Below, in pieces: positions 1 to 12,540 of a stretch of 64,000 nt of DNA. The notes below the pieces were generated by a model. That model saw only the letters and a program-made list of their open reading frames with translations, had not been told where the DNA came from and ran no database searches. A program made the translations under genes and the position numbers. The first letter of the stretch is position 1. Every line of letters starts with the position of its first letter. This DNA is from Zhengitettix transpicula (taxonomy: Eukaryota; Arthropoda; Insecta; Orthoptera; Tetrigidae): NCBI GenBank assembly GCA_037074705.1, contig CM073592.1:22230629-22294628 (forward strand), in the 5' to 3' direction.

Positions 1-1830
1 CAAATTTAAATGCCGCTTACCAAATTCTTTCTCACGTAGTGCTTACTTTTCAAATAACAAAAAGATATTTCTCGACTAGTTAAGCCTTATAGAATTTCAG
101 AACAGATAAAATAATTTTAAATATTTTAAAACTTTTAACTGATGGTTAATTAAGAACGACGTAAATATGTAACGTCAAACATCAGGCAGTTACTTGACTA
201 AAAATAATGAAACAGCATTTAACCAACTTTACAGAAGTCAAAACATACTTGCAATGTTTCTGTAGCATAACATATTCAGTAGAAGAACATAACAAATTAG
301 ATTGATGAGGAAGATGAGATTTATAATGCCCCAGACAATTTATATTTGCAATAAAAAATTATACTGCAAATATTTTGCCATTTATATTTATTATACTGTA
401 GTTAACCTAGGAAAATATCTTTAATGTAGTAGATAAGTTATACGAAAAGTCTCGAAATGAAAGGATAATGACACAAAAATTTGTCAAGATTTGTATTGCG
501 GGGTTGCGGTGAAATGAACGCAGGCGAATTTTAGATAAAATGTTAACACAGTCGTTTTTAGAAGTCAATAGTTGTGAACTAACTCGACTTATCAGAAAAA
601 CTGTAGGTTAAAGTATTAGAAAATTTTAAAATAACACGCATACAGTAATTATCAAACTAGTTTTCAAGAAAAGGTAGAAGTATAAAAATTAATTTAAAAT
701 TTTTAGGCTTTTCAACAGGTGAATTGTTAATTTTGTACTTAATTTTAATAAATTAAATTTTTATAATTTGTAAATAAACTGTGAAGGATAGGAATTCAGT
801 TGTTTGACATTAATTTTCTTTCCAACATTATCTTGCTGTGATAATTTGACTGCCATATCCATCAGATTCTATGTTTCATATTTTTTGGTGCAAAAATTTG
901 GTAATTAGATTATTCTTTAAAACTATGACAAGACATCCAGGATATTAATCCAATAATCTTTCTCAATTTTACAAATTTAATTTAATATAGGATACTACTT
1001 TCAAGTGAATATTTTGGATGATGATAATTATATAATCGACTTTCCTAAAATAGTTTGTTAGTTTAAAATTTAATACGAATATACAAAGGGCGTCCAAATT
1101 TCTCATTATTAGTAAAACGAAAAAAGGAGATTAATGGTTTTCCGTAGGGGTTCCTCTAATTTGATAATTATAAAAATTGTTAAATGATAAAAATGTATAT
1201 TTCAGAAGTAAATTACATAAGTATATCAGATAAAGGAAATTTTGTTAAATAGAAAAATAGTTATCCCAACTAGTTTTTTAAATTTTGTATATTTTTGTAC
1301 AAATAAATCATAAGGTAAAAAGTAAATTATTTTATTATTTTCGTACAACGTTTGTATTATTTATTATATCTAGACCATTAGACACAAATTGAATTTTTGT
1401 ACACTCATATTTGTGATTTAACTTTAAGTCTAAGTAAAAAACACTATTAATACAATATGATTATAGGAAAATTTACATTTATTTGCTGAAATGCGCAATA
1501 GATGATCAAACTACTCAGTCTTTATCATTTTACGTGAGGAGGAGGAGAATGGTAAATCAAATAATGTCCCATAAATATGTTATTATTAATTAAAATTAGC
1601 GTATACAGAAAATTTATTAATAGACATCGGTGACATTATGCATGAATGCTCTATATAAGGTAACTAAGAATCTGCAATCCTGCTGGGTTAAATGAAAAAT
1701 TAAATAGTAGATAATTTTTCAGTAGACAAATTTGAATCGTAAATAAAAATAATTTCATCGAAAGTGAAAAGATGACTTAATTAAATACTCGAATGGTTTG
1801 AAAAAATGTTCATGACTGACTGAATTTCTA
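1..1830. other. AT-rich block without gene
   Basis: Mostly A/T tracts with stops in all frames; no open frame over 60 codons in this stretch. The only structure I can support is the diverged repeat at 393-560, whose partner lies inverted near 3.7 kb. No splice-bounded exon, tRNA or microsatellite was seen. Confidence 0.6.
393..560 (+). repeat. Diverged interspersed repeat, copy 1
   Basis: This segment aligns by eye to the reverse complement of 3661-3820. Both copies start with GTTAACCTAGG(A/C)AAATATCT, share TTTGTATTGCGGG in the middle, and end with similar ATTTTA...AACAC(A/T)G. Identity looks like about 65% with small gaps, so this is an old family. No terminal inverted repeat or target-site duplication could be defined. 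The class is unknown; the copy in the opposite orientation happens to carry a 61-codon open frame with no recognisable domain. Confidence 0.6.
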
Positions 1831-2300
1831 GGGTGAACCAAGAAGGCCTCGCGCATAATTCTTATTCTTTCTCTTAACGTCACACCGCAGTGTTGGGCGC
1901 CAATGTCCTAAATCAACTCCATTCACCACCCCTTGCTCGTCTTTCATAGCTTCTTTTATTGTTAAATCTACCTTGTGCATCTTCCACCCTTCTCAGATTT
2001 TAAAAACAGCTTCTTTCATTCCAAACTCCCCTTCCACCACCCCATCCCTCCCTTGTCTTGAATCTCGAGAAACGGATACAGCTCGGAATAAAAAATTGAA
2101 CTCGGGGAGAAAACTAATGCATCTTTTCCTTTCTCCTTCGCCTCTCTCTCTCTCTCTCGGTCTCTCTGCTAAGAAAATGAAGTTCTAAGCCAACAGCAGG
2201 ACGGAGTGTTCGGAAACCGGATGGACCCGAGGAAGCGAGCTATTTATTACAGACCTGCGAGGAAAAATGAGAGGGCATAACCTCCTCAAATCAACGGTGT
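1830..2300. promoter_or_regulatory. GC-richer island with a (CT)n GAGA tract
   Basis: Composition rises sharply against the AT-rich flanks. Visible words include GCGCATAATTC, CTAAATCAAC and a CT run at about 2142-2167, which on the other strand is a GAGA-factor-like tract. The short open frames across it are low-complexity and not credible as protein. A regulatory island is the simplest reading, but conservation was not tested. Confidence 0.3.
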
Positions 2301-4180
2301 AAGGTCCTACGGGTAAAAATTTTGAAAATAGATATGCGAGTGTATGTAGGTACGATATGCCTCCGGGATTATATCAATAACAAAGGATTTTAGCCAACTT
2401 GTTGGCTTCTGTAATTTTTGAAGAGGGAATAGACAACCTGATATGAAGAAAAACGCGATTAAAAGAATAAATATAAGTGTAAGAATATTTTCGAACATTC
2501 TTGATAAATTATTTAATTACAATATTTACGAAAAAATTAACAGAATTATTAAATTTATATATTTGAGTAATTAACATAAAAAATAAATCGTATATAAAGA
2601 ATAGAAAATGGAAAATATGATCTGGAACTTAAAAATAAAATTTTTGACTACGTAAGAAAACTTATAAAATACAACAAACAATAAAAGCTAAAATTTACAT
2701 TTAAATTTAACTATCATTATGACTTTAATTCAAAAGAATTTAGACTTGCGATACTATTACAACTTTTTAAGAAATAACAGAGGTCACTGAGCATACGATA
2801 AATAATAAACAGCCCCTTCCAAATTACGCAAGAAACAGCTTGTTATTTTCTTAATTTGGTTCTGAAATACTCGAATTAAGATTAAACAAATAATTTTTAA
2901 AAAAATTGAATATAATTTCTAGCAATAAATGTTGTGAAAAAAATTGATCGTAACAGAAAAATATGGAATTTTTCCATGTGTAAATTAAAAGAGAATTTTT
3001 TTTGGTATATATTTTCGGATAATACTTCACAAAATTAAATAAATATTTCCAGAAATTTGTAAATATTGAAATAAACAATAATTTTACCAAATATATTTCA
3101 GTGGTAAGACTGGAAAGAGTAACAGAAAAAATTAACCATACGTAGAGACGTTTCAAATAAAATATAAACATTAGGACATATTCATAAAAGGAGCTGAACA
3201 ACTTAATAAACCCTGGTCATTATTTGCTTCAAATTTGGTGTAAAAATAGAAATGATTCTTAGAAATATTTCTCTCTAAACACTTATTAAGATTTCCTAAA
3301 AATTTATTAGAGAATGCATTTCTTTGTACAAGTTTTTTATGTCGCGTGCAAGGAGGAATATTTATATAAGTGGCACGACTATAGAAAGATAAAAATTTAG
3401 TACTATGTATCGTTCATTTGTTTTAGGTTCTAAATTTTAAAAAAATTAAGTTGATTTTTACAATGAATTCACTTATGGTAATATCAATTTTGGCATTTTG
3501 TGGAGGAATTTCTAATGGTGTGTTCTTTACCCACAAATTAAAGTCGATATTATTTTCATATTATTACAAAATGTGCTAATTTTTATTTTATTAAAATGTT
3601 TTTGACAAGTTGGATAATTTATTCATTTATGGTTAAACTGAATATAACTATTAAAAACCACAGTGTTGTCGATTTAAATAAAATACTCCTGCAATCACGT
3701 AAACGCAGCCCGCAATACAAACCCTCACAACTTTTTTGAAATTATACTTTTGTTTAGACACTTTTTTACCTGTAACTTTGCTGCTTCCTTGTAGATATTT
3801 GCCTAGGTTAACTATAGAATACGAGATAAATGACAAAGTATTTGAAGTTTAATTTACTTTTATTACAGTATATATAATTTCTTCAGCTAAAATTTGTGGA
3901 ACATTATAAAATTCTTCTTGCGCATCAATTAAATATATTTCTCTAACTTACGAAGACGTGAATACTGATGATGGTCTATACTCATACAAGAAGTTATGTG
4001 ACTGAGGTGTGTCTATATTTGGTGGATATTTTTTAGTCCCACTATATTTTGTCAATTTAATAAAAGAGATAATATTTTAAGAATTTTTATTGCGTTTTTT
4101 TCACCTTAAAGTACAAAATAATTACTATTATTTGTATTAAGTCGGTTAGTATTAATCTCTTTAATGTATTACTTTCACCA
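2300..4180. other. AT-rich block with one repeat copy
   Basis: Long A/T stretches. The minus-strand open frames here are rich in Phe, Leu, Tyr, Ile and Asn, as random AT-rich DNA gives. Apart from the repeat at 3661-3820, nothing is supported. Confidence 0.55.
3661..3820 (-). repeat. Diverged interspersed repeat, copy 2 (inverted)
   Basis: Reverse-complement partner of 393-560. The shared blocks GTTAACCTAGG at the start and TTTGTATTGCGGG in the middle are in the same order and spacing. The two copies are about 3.2 kb apart in opposite orientation. They could be two insertions of one family or the remains of the inverted ends of one larger element; the AT-rich sequence between them shows no transposase-like frame. 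Confidence 0.6.
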
Positions 4181-4480
4181 ATTATTGCTGATGTTTGAGC
4201 ATTCTCTGTCGCTGATGTTGTTTTAAAATTAACTGAGTAATTCTTTTAGCTGAAACAGAGTCGACATTAAAATTCACCCCCTTTCTTGGCTGAGAAGGGA
4301 AGTAACTGGCCCGTGCTAGACACCTCTCTCTTTTTCCCCAGCCAGTTTGTGAGATCTTTACAAGGGAAAGCTCATTGCCATGCGAGGCGGACACCCAGAT
4401 GTGAATCACTAGAAGCTGGGACTAAAGAAACGGGCCAGAAAACCAAATGAAGGTGTTATCGGTAGACGCACACTTTGATT
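4180..4480 (+). other. Island with a strong splice-acceptor-like site
   Basis: A pyrimidine tract followed by AG (CTCTCTCTTTTTCCCCAG, ending at 4341) is a textbook 3' splice site. Downstream, one frame reads about 20 codons (starting Pro-Val-Cys-Glu) before a TGA, and another about 35 codons. No protein family is recognised. This may be a small terminal or non-coding exon, or chance in a pyrimidine-rich island. The minus-strand open frame at 4182-4409 has no recognisable content. Confidence 0.2.
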
Positions 4481-5065
4481 CACACTGAAAAAGGAAGGAT
4501 GGGGGTGAGAAGGTTTTGCAACCCTCATCCCTATCTTCACTTAACACTTTCATAGCAGCCCGAACTTAAATTTGCATCAGAGAACAGTAAAAACCAAGAG
4601 TTTCTTTATATCTTAATGGCCCGTGAGTAACACATTGCACTTAACAACAGATGGGTGTGAGAGAGGGTAAAAGTAAGTAGTGTTCCAAACCTTAATGGAT
4701 TCTAAATGGGCAATCTTTTCCCTTCCCTAACTGTTAAAATACGAATGAGACAAAGGCTTGTTTTAAATAATATTAGCAGGAGCAAAATCAAAAAGAATCA
4801 CAGATCAAGCAGGTGATTTTAAGCAAAACGTATAACTAGGTAGATACAGAAAGGGGTAAAATATCGGAAGGGGAATGTACTAAATATTACAGTTGTATCA
4901 AGAGGGTATCTATGGATCACAAATCAATGAGGATTATTAATACATATGAAACACATTAACGAAAAATAAGGAATAGGAAAAAAAGGCTTGAAAAGTGAAG
5001 ACGGTAAGAATAGTGAAAAAATAAAGTCCAATCAAAAGGAAAGTCTGTAGAGGGAACCGATGATT

Positions 5066-5669
5066 TTCCCGACAGACACTTATCCGTAGTACATTTTCCC
5101 GTCAACTTTTTCATGATTGACTATCCTTGACTGGTAAATATAGGCACTAAACTGTAATTTACACCTACAGTTAAACTCAGCGACTATTATAATCCCTGAT
5201 TTGACACCAAATTCAGTCGATATTACATTATTTTTTCCTCCCCTTCTACCTCTAGAGATGTTATCCATCCGTCAAGTGTTGAAATTTGACACTAAATATC
5301 GAGTGTGTCATTATGAATCTGAACGACCCCGTAAACTATTTGGTCGTCTGCAATTTACACCTTCATCGCATATTTTAAAAATTTCCACCCCTCATTCATA
5401 GACCGCAGAGTTTGTTCCTGGATCGTAAGTGACACGTGTACCAAGTTTAGTTTGAAATTGTTCCACAAATTAATTAATAACTTAATTCACAATAATAATA
5501 AAGTATTGTATGATAAGATACATATTAACTTTTCTATTAATATTATGCTTTATTTCGTAAAATCTCGCCTTTTGGGAAAATGTCCCGTCTATATATGGAC
5601 CGATTTGGCAAACGTAAGTCTGGATATTGTCGTCAAATAAACGTGCTTGAGGAAGGTGTCTGTCGGGAA
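5066..5669 (-). mobile_element. Helitron-like repeat copy D inside a 14-bp inverted pair
   Basis: The interval 5150-5640 carries a minus-strand copy of the repeat also seen at 15.9, 28.4 and 40.7 kb. Shared landmarks are CTCAGCGAC, TATAATCCCTGATTTGA and, nearer 5.45 kb, a segment like GACACGTGTACCAAGTTTAG. It is enclosed by TTCCCGACAGACAC at 5066-5079 and its exact reverse complement at 5656-5669. The other copies do not show this 14-bp pair, so it may belong to a second element or be coincidental. No coding capacity is visible. Confidence 0.5.
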
Positions 5670-5939
5670 TTTTTACTAAACCCGTCAGTAGGGTTTGTGT
5701 ATTACGTTGTTGTTCTTGTAGAAAACTTAAAAACCGAAATTATATGCTAAAGATACAAGAATTATAATAAAATGTATGACGCGACAGGTTATTAATAAAT
5801 ATCTAAAGAAGGTAATATTTTTAGATGAGATCTTCAGAATTATTTTTTCATCTCCTATTGTCTTGTCTATGCTGAATCCTAGAGACTTTTTAAAATTTAA
5901 TAGATGACATCTAGACGTCATGAGTCCCATTAGTGGTTA

Positions 5940-6660
5940 TTTTCCTGATTCGTTAGTTTGTATCTTCACCGTGTTCGTGCCTGAAAGTGGAAAGAAGAAA
6001 GTGCGTGTCCAAGAGAGTCCCTTAGGGCGATCACATGTTGTGTAAGACGTATCTGTTGCCCAGGACCAGGGGGAATTGTTCGGCCCTTAAAGGGCTTCTC
6101 TTCGGCAGCTGCGTTCCGTTTGCGTAATATCGCTTTTTTTCTCTCTACCTTCTCCCCCTACTCTCTACTCCGCGTCTTTCTTTTTTCCCGCCGATCTCCA
6201 TTCGCCCTTAGACGTCTAATACGTGCCGCACTCTCTCCATTAACTTTATCATCATTTATAATTCACGGTGGCCGAAAAAAGTGAGAGAGGAAAAAACCTG
6301 AAGCTGGCTATTTTGCTGCCAATGATGGAGAACAGGAGGAGAAAAGTGCGTAAGGGGGGAGGGGGATTGGGATAGGCTGTAGAGTGGGACCAAAGGCAAG
6401 TTGAAGGGGTGAGAAACAAGGTAGAAAAGGATAGAAAAAGGTGAAATATGCTGACAGAGGTCTGAGGATTGCGGAGGAAGGGGGGAGATTCGTTCGCGGA
6501 ATTACGCGAGTGGTATTGCTTTAACCCTTTTCGTTTTCCCCATCGCGCCGCCAACCGACCCTTCTGCTACCGTAGGTTAGAAATTAAACTTATTTCTGTG
6601 CGACCCCTTCTACGTTCCTTTTCCGTCGATCCCTTCGCAAGCTGCATTTACGAGTTTACC
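5940..6660. promoter_or_regulatory. GC-richer island, possible conserved non-coding element
   Basis: The segment 6000-6150 has high complexity. It includes a 13-bp palindrome, GCCCTT-A-AAGGGC at 6083-6095, an E-box CAGCTG just downstream, and GGGCGATCACATG. The two overlapping open frames from 6252 to 6669 lie on opposite strands in a purine/pyrimidine-biased stretch and show no domain. A cis-regulatory role is an inference from composition and motif density only. Confidence 0.3.
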
Positions 6661-7482
6661 TCCCACTAAACACTGACTTTTATTTCGACGTCGTGCACGT
6701 TCTAGATAATTTTCAATTTCTTTCTTCTCTTCCACAACCCTCTTTCATTTCGAAATGATATATAATTCTCTAAGCAACATTTGTGATAGTTGTTTATTGC
6801 ATTATATATTAGTTTGAGAATGTAGGAAATGACATACACATTTATATTTATCTGACGTTTAGTAATAATAATGTAAGTTTAACACCCGGTAAAGTTAGAA
6901 TAATTTGACTTTAATACATTTATATTAAAGATTTACTTCTCATGAAAGTACAAAAAAAATAATACAAAATTTCTACCCAACTTTGAGTTCTCACCAGGTA
7001 ATATATTAATAAAAAAATAAAAACGAGCCCTAAAATAAATCTATGGAATACAAAGGAAACAAGAAAAACGGTGACCTCCCTGATGACGAACAGTTTTTTT
7101 CTTTCCTGTCGATACGTCGGAGTTTATTTAAAGTAACTTGTTTCTTTCACTGTGTCACTCTCTTTCCGTTTTTTTTGTTTCCTTTGCTTGAAAAATATCT
7201 CTACACCTTCTTTCTGATCTTCTAGACGATCATCCTCGTCATCTCTTTGACCTGCCTCTATCTTTCTGGTTTTACTTGTTTCTTGGCTTTTCGTTCATTT
7301 TATTTTCCTTTTTCTACTTCAAGGTAATGGAATACGCGATTAATCTCAATTATAACAAATGAAACGATTTTGAAGTCACATTTTAATTCAAGAAACTCTA
7401 AAAATTCTATTAGGAGGGTTCAAACATATTAACAAATTTTACATTGAATGAACTCTTGTTTTAATTGTTATTAACATAGTGC

Positions 7483-7620
7483 CTGAAATGTTGGGCCGAA
7501 ACGTTGTACTTCCCGTTTTTATGTATTTTAATGGGTTGTATTAATTAATTTAATTTTATTAAATCAAATTCTACTAACTTTATTGGCTTGATTTATTTAT
7601 CTAACTAATACCCATTTCTC
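7483..7620 (+). repeat. Hammerhead-like repeat family, degenerate copy
   Basis: Contains CTGAAATGTTGGGCCGAAAC followed by GTTGTAC, then a T-rich tail ending in TATTGGCTTGATTTATTT. The tail matches those of the copies at 11.8, 22.3 and 28.7 kb. The stem strand after CTGA is mutated here, so the copy is a remnant. It is classed by the shared order of core, GAAACGTTGTA and TTGGC...TTTATTT tail. Confidence 0.5.
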
Positions 7621-8149
7621 GCAGACACGGTCAATTTTGTTTCTTTTTCACTAATGTTAAAACAGCATAGTACTGGATTAATCTTATTTTATTTCACGAA
7701 TCGAATAACCGGGTACTTAAATTTACAGTATTTACAGAGTTAATATTTATCACTCCCGATTTTCCTCACATAACTTCTGAAAAGAACTAAATGGATGTTT
7801 TGGAACCACTTGTTGGCGAGTACAGCGAAGATTTACGTCCTTATAGGAGCTTTTTTCTCTATGCTTTATTAATTGGAAAAACGGTTGATTTTAAAAACTA
7901 TGTCCATACAGTATTCCGTTTGTAACAGTGACGGTTATCTGTCACCTTTGAAAACGTGAAGTCTTGTTATTTTCAGAGATTCGTCGTCTCAAGGAAGAAG
8001 TGCATGTTGTTAAATTTCTCTGGAGAGTTTCATTACAATTACTCATAAAGTGTGCTAAATAAGCCGTTAACTATAGTGGTATAATTTGAAGGAGTAAAAG
8101 TTTCTTATTTCCTTTTTCTCGTGAATCATATTCGACTGATGATATTAGT

Positions 8150-9110
8150 TCAGGTGGTTTTCCGTCCATTCCTTTCGTACACGCAAGATTCAACGACTGA
8201 ACGGTCAGCGGCTATTTGTTTGGGACACCTTGAGGTAGCCACTTGCCACCTGTGAGGGTGTGTACCGACGGACCGCCTCGCAGATACTCCAATTCAGACC
8301 CCCACCCACCCCCACTATTGTGTAGCGAAATTTCTGCACATTGTGTTAAGATAATGACTACACAAGTGTCGCATATATTTCACAAATTGCATCCCTTCCA
8401 CCCCCTCGTACGCACACTTCCCGGCAGCCTCCTTCACGAGCCCTGATAATGGTTGCCCCCCCCCCCCGCCCCGGTCCCGCCGAACCCCCGCCACCCCCTA
8501 CCAACCCCACACCCGAACCTAATTCGAACAAATGACGCCCGGCGAGCGCACCCAAATTAGATTCCCTTCCAATAAGGGTCGGACTGGAGGCTGCAAGCAT
8601 CCAACTTGTAATTCAATAACTGCCCTCATTTTAGGAGTTGGTAACATGTGTGTGTGTGAGGAGGAGGGGTTCGGGGTCTTTTTGGACTATTGATCCGAGG
8701 CCTGAGGAAAGCCAAGAGGGAAGGAGAGCGGGTGAAGGCGGGGGTGGGAAGGGGGTTGCTCGTGATAAGGGGGCGGGGGTGGAGGAGGAGGGAAGAAGGG
8801 GGTTTGTTCGCAGCAGTGTGGGAGAGAAGGACCGACCAGCCTCCCTCTCACCCACCTCCTCCCACCTTCATTTCCTTTCTCTCGCTCGCAATTCCATCTC
8901 TGGGCTTTCTCAGGGGCAGTTCAGTGGCGACATCGAGCGGCCACGCGGGCAACCAGTCTGCCACGACTGCGTACAGTCGCGGGAAGGCCACAAGAGGTCT
9001 CTGTTGCCCGAAACTTCGCAGCTCAAAAAACTTGCTTCATCTTACGGGACGGTCATAATTCTATTCTGTTTTCTACGCAGCACTTGCGTAATTAATAAAT
9101 ATATATTACC
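8150..9110. promoter_or_regulatory. Long GC-rich, purine/pyrimidine-biased island
   Basis: This is the most GC-rich stretch in the first 10 kb. It holds a 12-base C run at 8456-8467 and a strand-asymmetric G/A tract at about 8700-8830. Words such as CCAAATTAGATT and CCAATAAGGG lie just upstream. The 158- and 122-codon open frames over the purine tract are low-complexity Arg/Gly/Glu-rich and are best treated as artefacts. Possible roles are a regulatory island or a structured purine tract; no exon is supported. Confidence 0.3.
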
Positions 9111-10860
9111 ATGACTATTTTGTCATAGAGAAACTCAGAAATTTGTCAATTTTCGTAAGGCCAGATGAAGCGTAAGGCGAACATCAGAAACAAGAGTGGT
9201 GAAGGAAAGAAACTGCCCGCAGACAATACACACCTTCATCACCTACATCCCCAAAATTCTCGTATAACGAATAATACACAAAACCTAGAATTAGAAAATC
9301 GGAAAACTTAACATTATACAAATTCCGTGGAGCGAGCGTGATCATTAATGCGGAGGGACACCTGGAATTAAAAATTAAAACTCAGAATCGTTCGTGGAGG
9401 TGGGTGTGGCACTGTATAGTGAAGGGAGACAGTCACCTTACGTTTACCTCACTACTGTTTCTGCTCCTTTGTTTTAATCTGGAAATTGTGTTCATCAAAA
9501 TAGACGTTTCAGATGAGAAGAACAGCCGCATACATAAACACTTAAAAAAATATGAATGCTCTATCAGTGTTTCAGGAACAATAAGTAAGATCTATAGGTG
9601 GTACAAAGAATTTCATTTTAATTGACAATGAGCTTAGTTTTACCTACTTGTCAACTCATGAAGACTAATTCCAGACGATCTCAACATTTTCTACTTACTT
9701 ATTGGGGATGGAATGAGTTTCATCCGACATCGTTCATCATCTATCAAATTTCATGAAGTAGATATAAAATTACTTTCAATTGTCCCCCAATCCGTTGTTT
9801 CCACATAAATATAAATTATTTGAAACTATGCTGAAAACTTTCATCAATGAGATTGAAAACATTATGCATGGTCCTTGGTATTACCATTTGGGAAAAATAT
9901 TTTCGTAAAGTTTAATTGGTTAAGGTTTGCTTGTCTTTTCTTTAACAAGTTAAATAGTTACAAATCAGGTTTTTTAATTAAATAATTTTAAATTAATAAT
10001 GCTCAAGCAATATGTATGATTTTATTTTCATATTTTAAATAAATAAATGGCCTATAGTCAGAAAAAAAATTATAGTTTAGAGGTAGCACGTAGGTGCTAC
10101 TAAATTTTATTCTTTGATTATATTCAAAATTATAAATATTTTCATATCTGATTAGGTCCTAGAACATGGCGAAACGTCATGAATTTCATATATATTTATT
10201 TGAAATAAATATTATAAATTATTTTCTGACAAAAGATTTTTGTGTCAGTAAAAAAAATGACTTTCAACTATTCCTGTCAACAATTTTTTTTTCTGGGGTA
10301 TCAATAAATTACTCTTAAAAAGGGAAGTAAATCCAGAAGACTGAAAATTAACTTTTATGTCATTTTAAGTGTGAATGAAAATTTAAGATAGTTCCAAAGT
10401 TACATTCTGCTTAAAGGAAGAACCCAGATGAGCATTTAAAATAATCTCTGACCATACAGTTATAAACAGGGTTACGAACGTTCTCTATTAATCTTTTTAT
10501 ATAGTGGATAACAAGTCTTCTTCAACGATTTGTCAGAATAGGCTTGAGTGTTTATTTTGGTAGGGGAACAAAATGTAGTAATTTACTTTTAGATGACGGA
10601 TGGCAGCGCTTTGAATTTGGGTGAAATTGGTTTCATGAAAATCACCCAATTAAATGTCGAAGTTTTAAAGTTTTTTTCCAGCTACTTAATTTTCCTATCA
10701 CCCTAATTTTTTTTTTTATGTTAGGAACCCACCAAACAAGATCTTACTCACTTATAAGACACCGATAAGTCCTGGAATTTGTCTGGATGCTAAAAAAAAG
10801 GGTCGGTAAATCTTTATTGAGCTTTTTAACGTTGTAGGCAAATATCGCCACGTTGTATCA
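9110..10860. other. AT-rich block
   Basis: One 95-codon open frame at 9338-9625 has no recognisable domain. Apart from the hammerhead-like remnant at 10148-10180, nothing is supported. Confidence 0.5.
10148..10180 (+). repeat. Hammerhead-like repeat core, degenerate
   Basis: CTGATTAGGTCC, then a short spacer, then GGCGAAACGTC. The layout matches the family core (CTGANGA, stem strand, loop, stem strand, GAAAC), but with mismatches in the G8 position and the stem. An A/T-rich tail follows. Confidence 0.4.
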
Positions 10861-11280
10861 ATAACTCCTATTACGACGTGGCATTTAAGGAAGGAAGACC
10901 CTTGGTCGCTGTTCGTCCCCTTCTTGCAGAGCGAGACGAGATTGCCGTGCTTAGGACTACTGCTTTCTCTGTCTGTTCTTACGCGCTGTTTCTCGGGTTT
11001 AAAAGAATCAAGTCGCCGCTGTGCGACACTCCCTCCTTCCGGCTGAGAAATCCCTCATTAGTTCCAATAAGGGCGGGCAGGGCTTTTTAAGATCCGCGCA
11101 CTCTTGATTGTCACAATTAGAGATTTTTCCGTCACCCGCCTTGCGTTTCCGCTTGAGTGGAGTAGCAAGCTGGGATAGGGATGAAATGAATTAAAAAAAA
11201 GAGAGGAAGAGAAGGTTCTGGTGGATAGACAGCAGCGGGAGTCTACAGAAAGGGAACTCTTGCTGCACTAAACACCGTCC
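10860..11280. promoter_or_regulatory. GC-richer island with homeodomain-like sites
   Basis: Complexity and GC content rise abruptly at about 10860. Visible words include CTCATTAGTTCCAATAAGG, GATTGTCACAATTAG and GTGCGACAC. The 70-codon open frame at 10878-11090 is open but has no domain and no convincing splice borders. I read it as a candidate enhancer-like element. Confidence 0.3.
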
Positions 11281-12540
11281 TCTAATCGCCAATCGGAACC
11301 AGTTCTGATAAAAAATATTTTTATTCCAATTACTCTCAGATGTGTGATGTTTTCCACTTTTTTAAAAAATCTAACCCAATTGAAGTGCCGAATCCAACAT
11401 AAAAAAATGAATAAAATGCATGTATAGAAATTAACGGACCAAATCTCAAGTCTGAAGAAGAGGGATCCACAAATGACCGAGACAAAAAAGTTAACTGTCA
11501 AATTAGTAATATATTTTATTAAATATCAAATGCTGATTTCACAAAAAAAAATATACAAACCAATAAATATCTCTAAAGCATTAATACAGCTCGAAATAAA
11601 TATACTGCAGTAATTTAACACAGAATTTGTTTTGAAATTACGTAACTATTCAGAAAGAACACTTATAATAATAAGACTTATTTTAAAATTAAATATTAGA
11701 AAACAATAACCTATTAGTGAGAATATTTTACAATTAAATTATTTAAGAAAAATAAATTAATTAACCTGATAATTTTTAATACAACTATGAAGAGGTCCCA
11801 ATGAGGGACGAAACGTTGAGTCTGTTAAATATTATGTTTTAAATAGTTTAATAAATTTTTCTGGCTAATGGGCTGATTTTAATATTTAAAATAAAGAATA
11901 AAATTTTGTAAAATTTTACAAAAACCAGATAACAATATTGCAAAGTATATCTAAAACCCAGTTACTTTATTGTAATCAAAATTTAATAAAAAAGTCTATT
12001 GTTTGTGTTTTAAACTCAGACGATAACTAATTTAAAATTACCTAAAATTTATCATTTATTAAAAAAATAGTTATTCCAAAAATAATCTCATATAAAATAT
12101 TTGACGTCATTAATTCTAATTTTCAAGATGATCCTTGTAATTATATAATTACAATATAGTATACGAAATTATAGTTGAATTGTAATTGTGTTTGAAAATA
12201 TTAAAAAAATATAAATTTTGTTAAGATGATTTTGACAATAATAAACAATGCTCTAGAATTTCAAAAATAATTTTTTTAGAAAATTATTTTTTAGTTCTCT
12301 TATTAAAATGGCTATTGATAAAACGTAAATTAATCGTTTATCAGTCTTCTTAAATTAAAACTTATTGTAGGAAAGTCTCATAGGTGAAATCTTTTTAATT
12401 AATTATAAATTTGAATTTATCTTCTCTGAAGAATTCTATTTCGGCAGTGATTGTTGCTACAGGATTTGTTGTTTTAATAAGACCAAGCAGATTCCTTTTC
12501 AGTCTGTCTTTAATTTCTGGACAAACAGTTAAGATTGTTA
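11280..12540. other. AT-rich block with one repeat copy
   Basis: A/T-dominated, with only short background frames. The hammerhead-like repeat at 11785-11880 is the sole supported feature. Confidence 0.5.
11785..11880 (+). repeat. Hammerhead-like repeat, best-preserved stem
   Basis: TGAAGAG is followed by GTCCC, loop AATGA, GGGAC, then GAAACGTTGAG. The stem is a perfect 5 bp with a 5-nt loop, directly followed by the GAAAC box, as in stem II of hammerhead ribozymes. The CTGA box is altered (TATGA) and the U before the cleavage base is changed, so this copy should be inactive. The tail (TTTTTCTGGCTAATGGGC) matches other family members. Confidence 0.6.

Noticed and set aside
8638..9114. 158-codon plus-strand open frame, the longest in the window
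   Set aside because: It lies on a purine-rich tract, is dominated by Gly, Arg and Glu, overlaps another open frame of similar type, and shows no domain or splice border.
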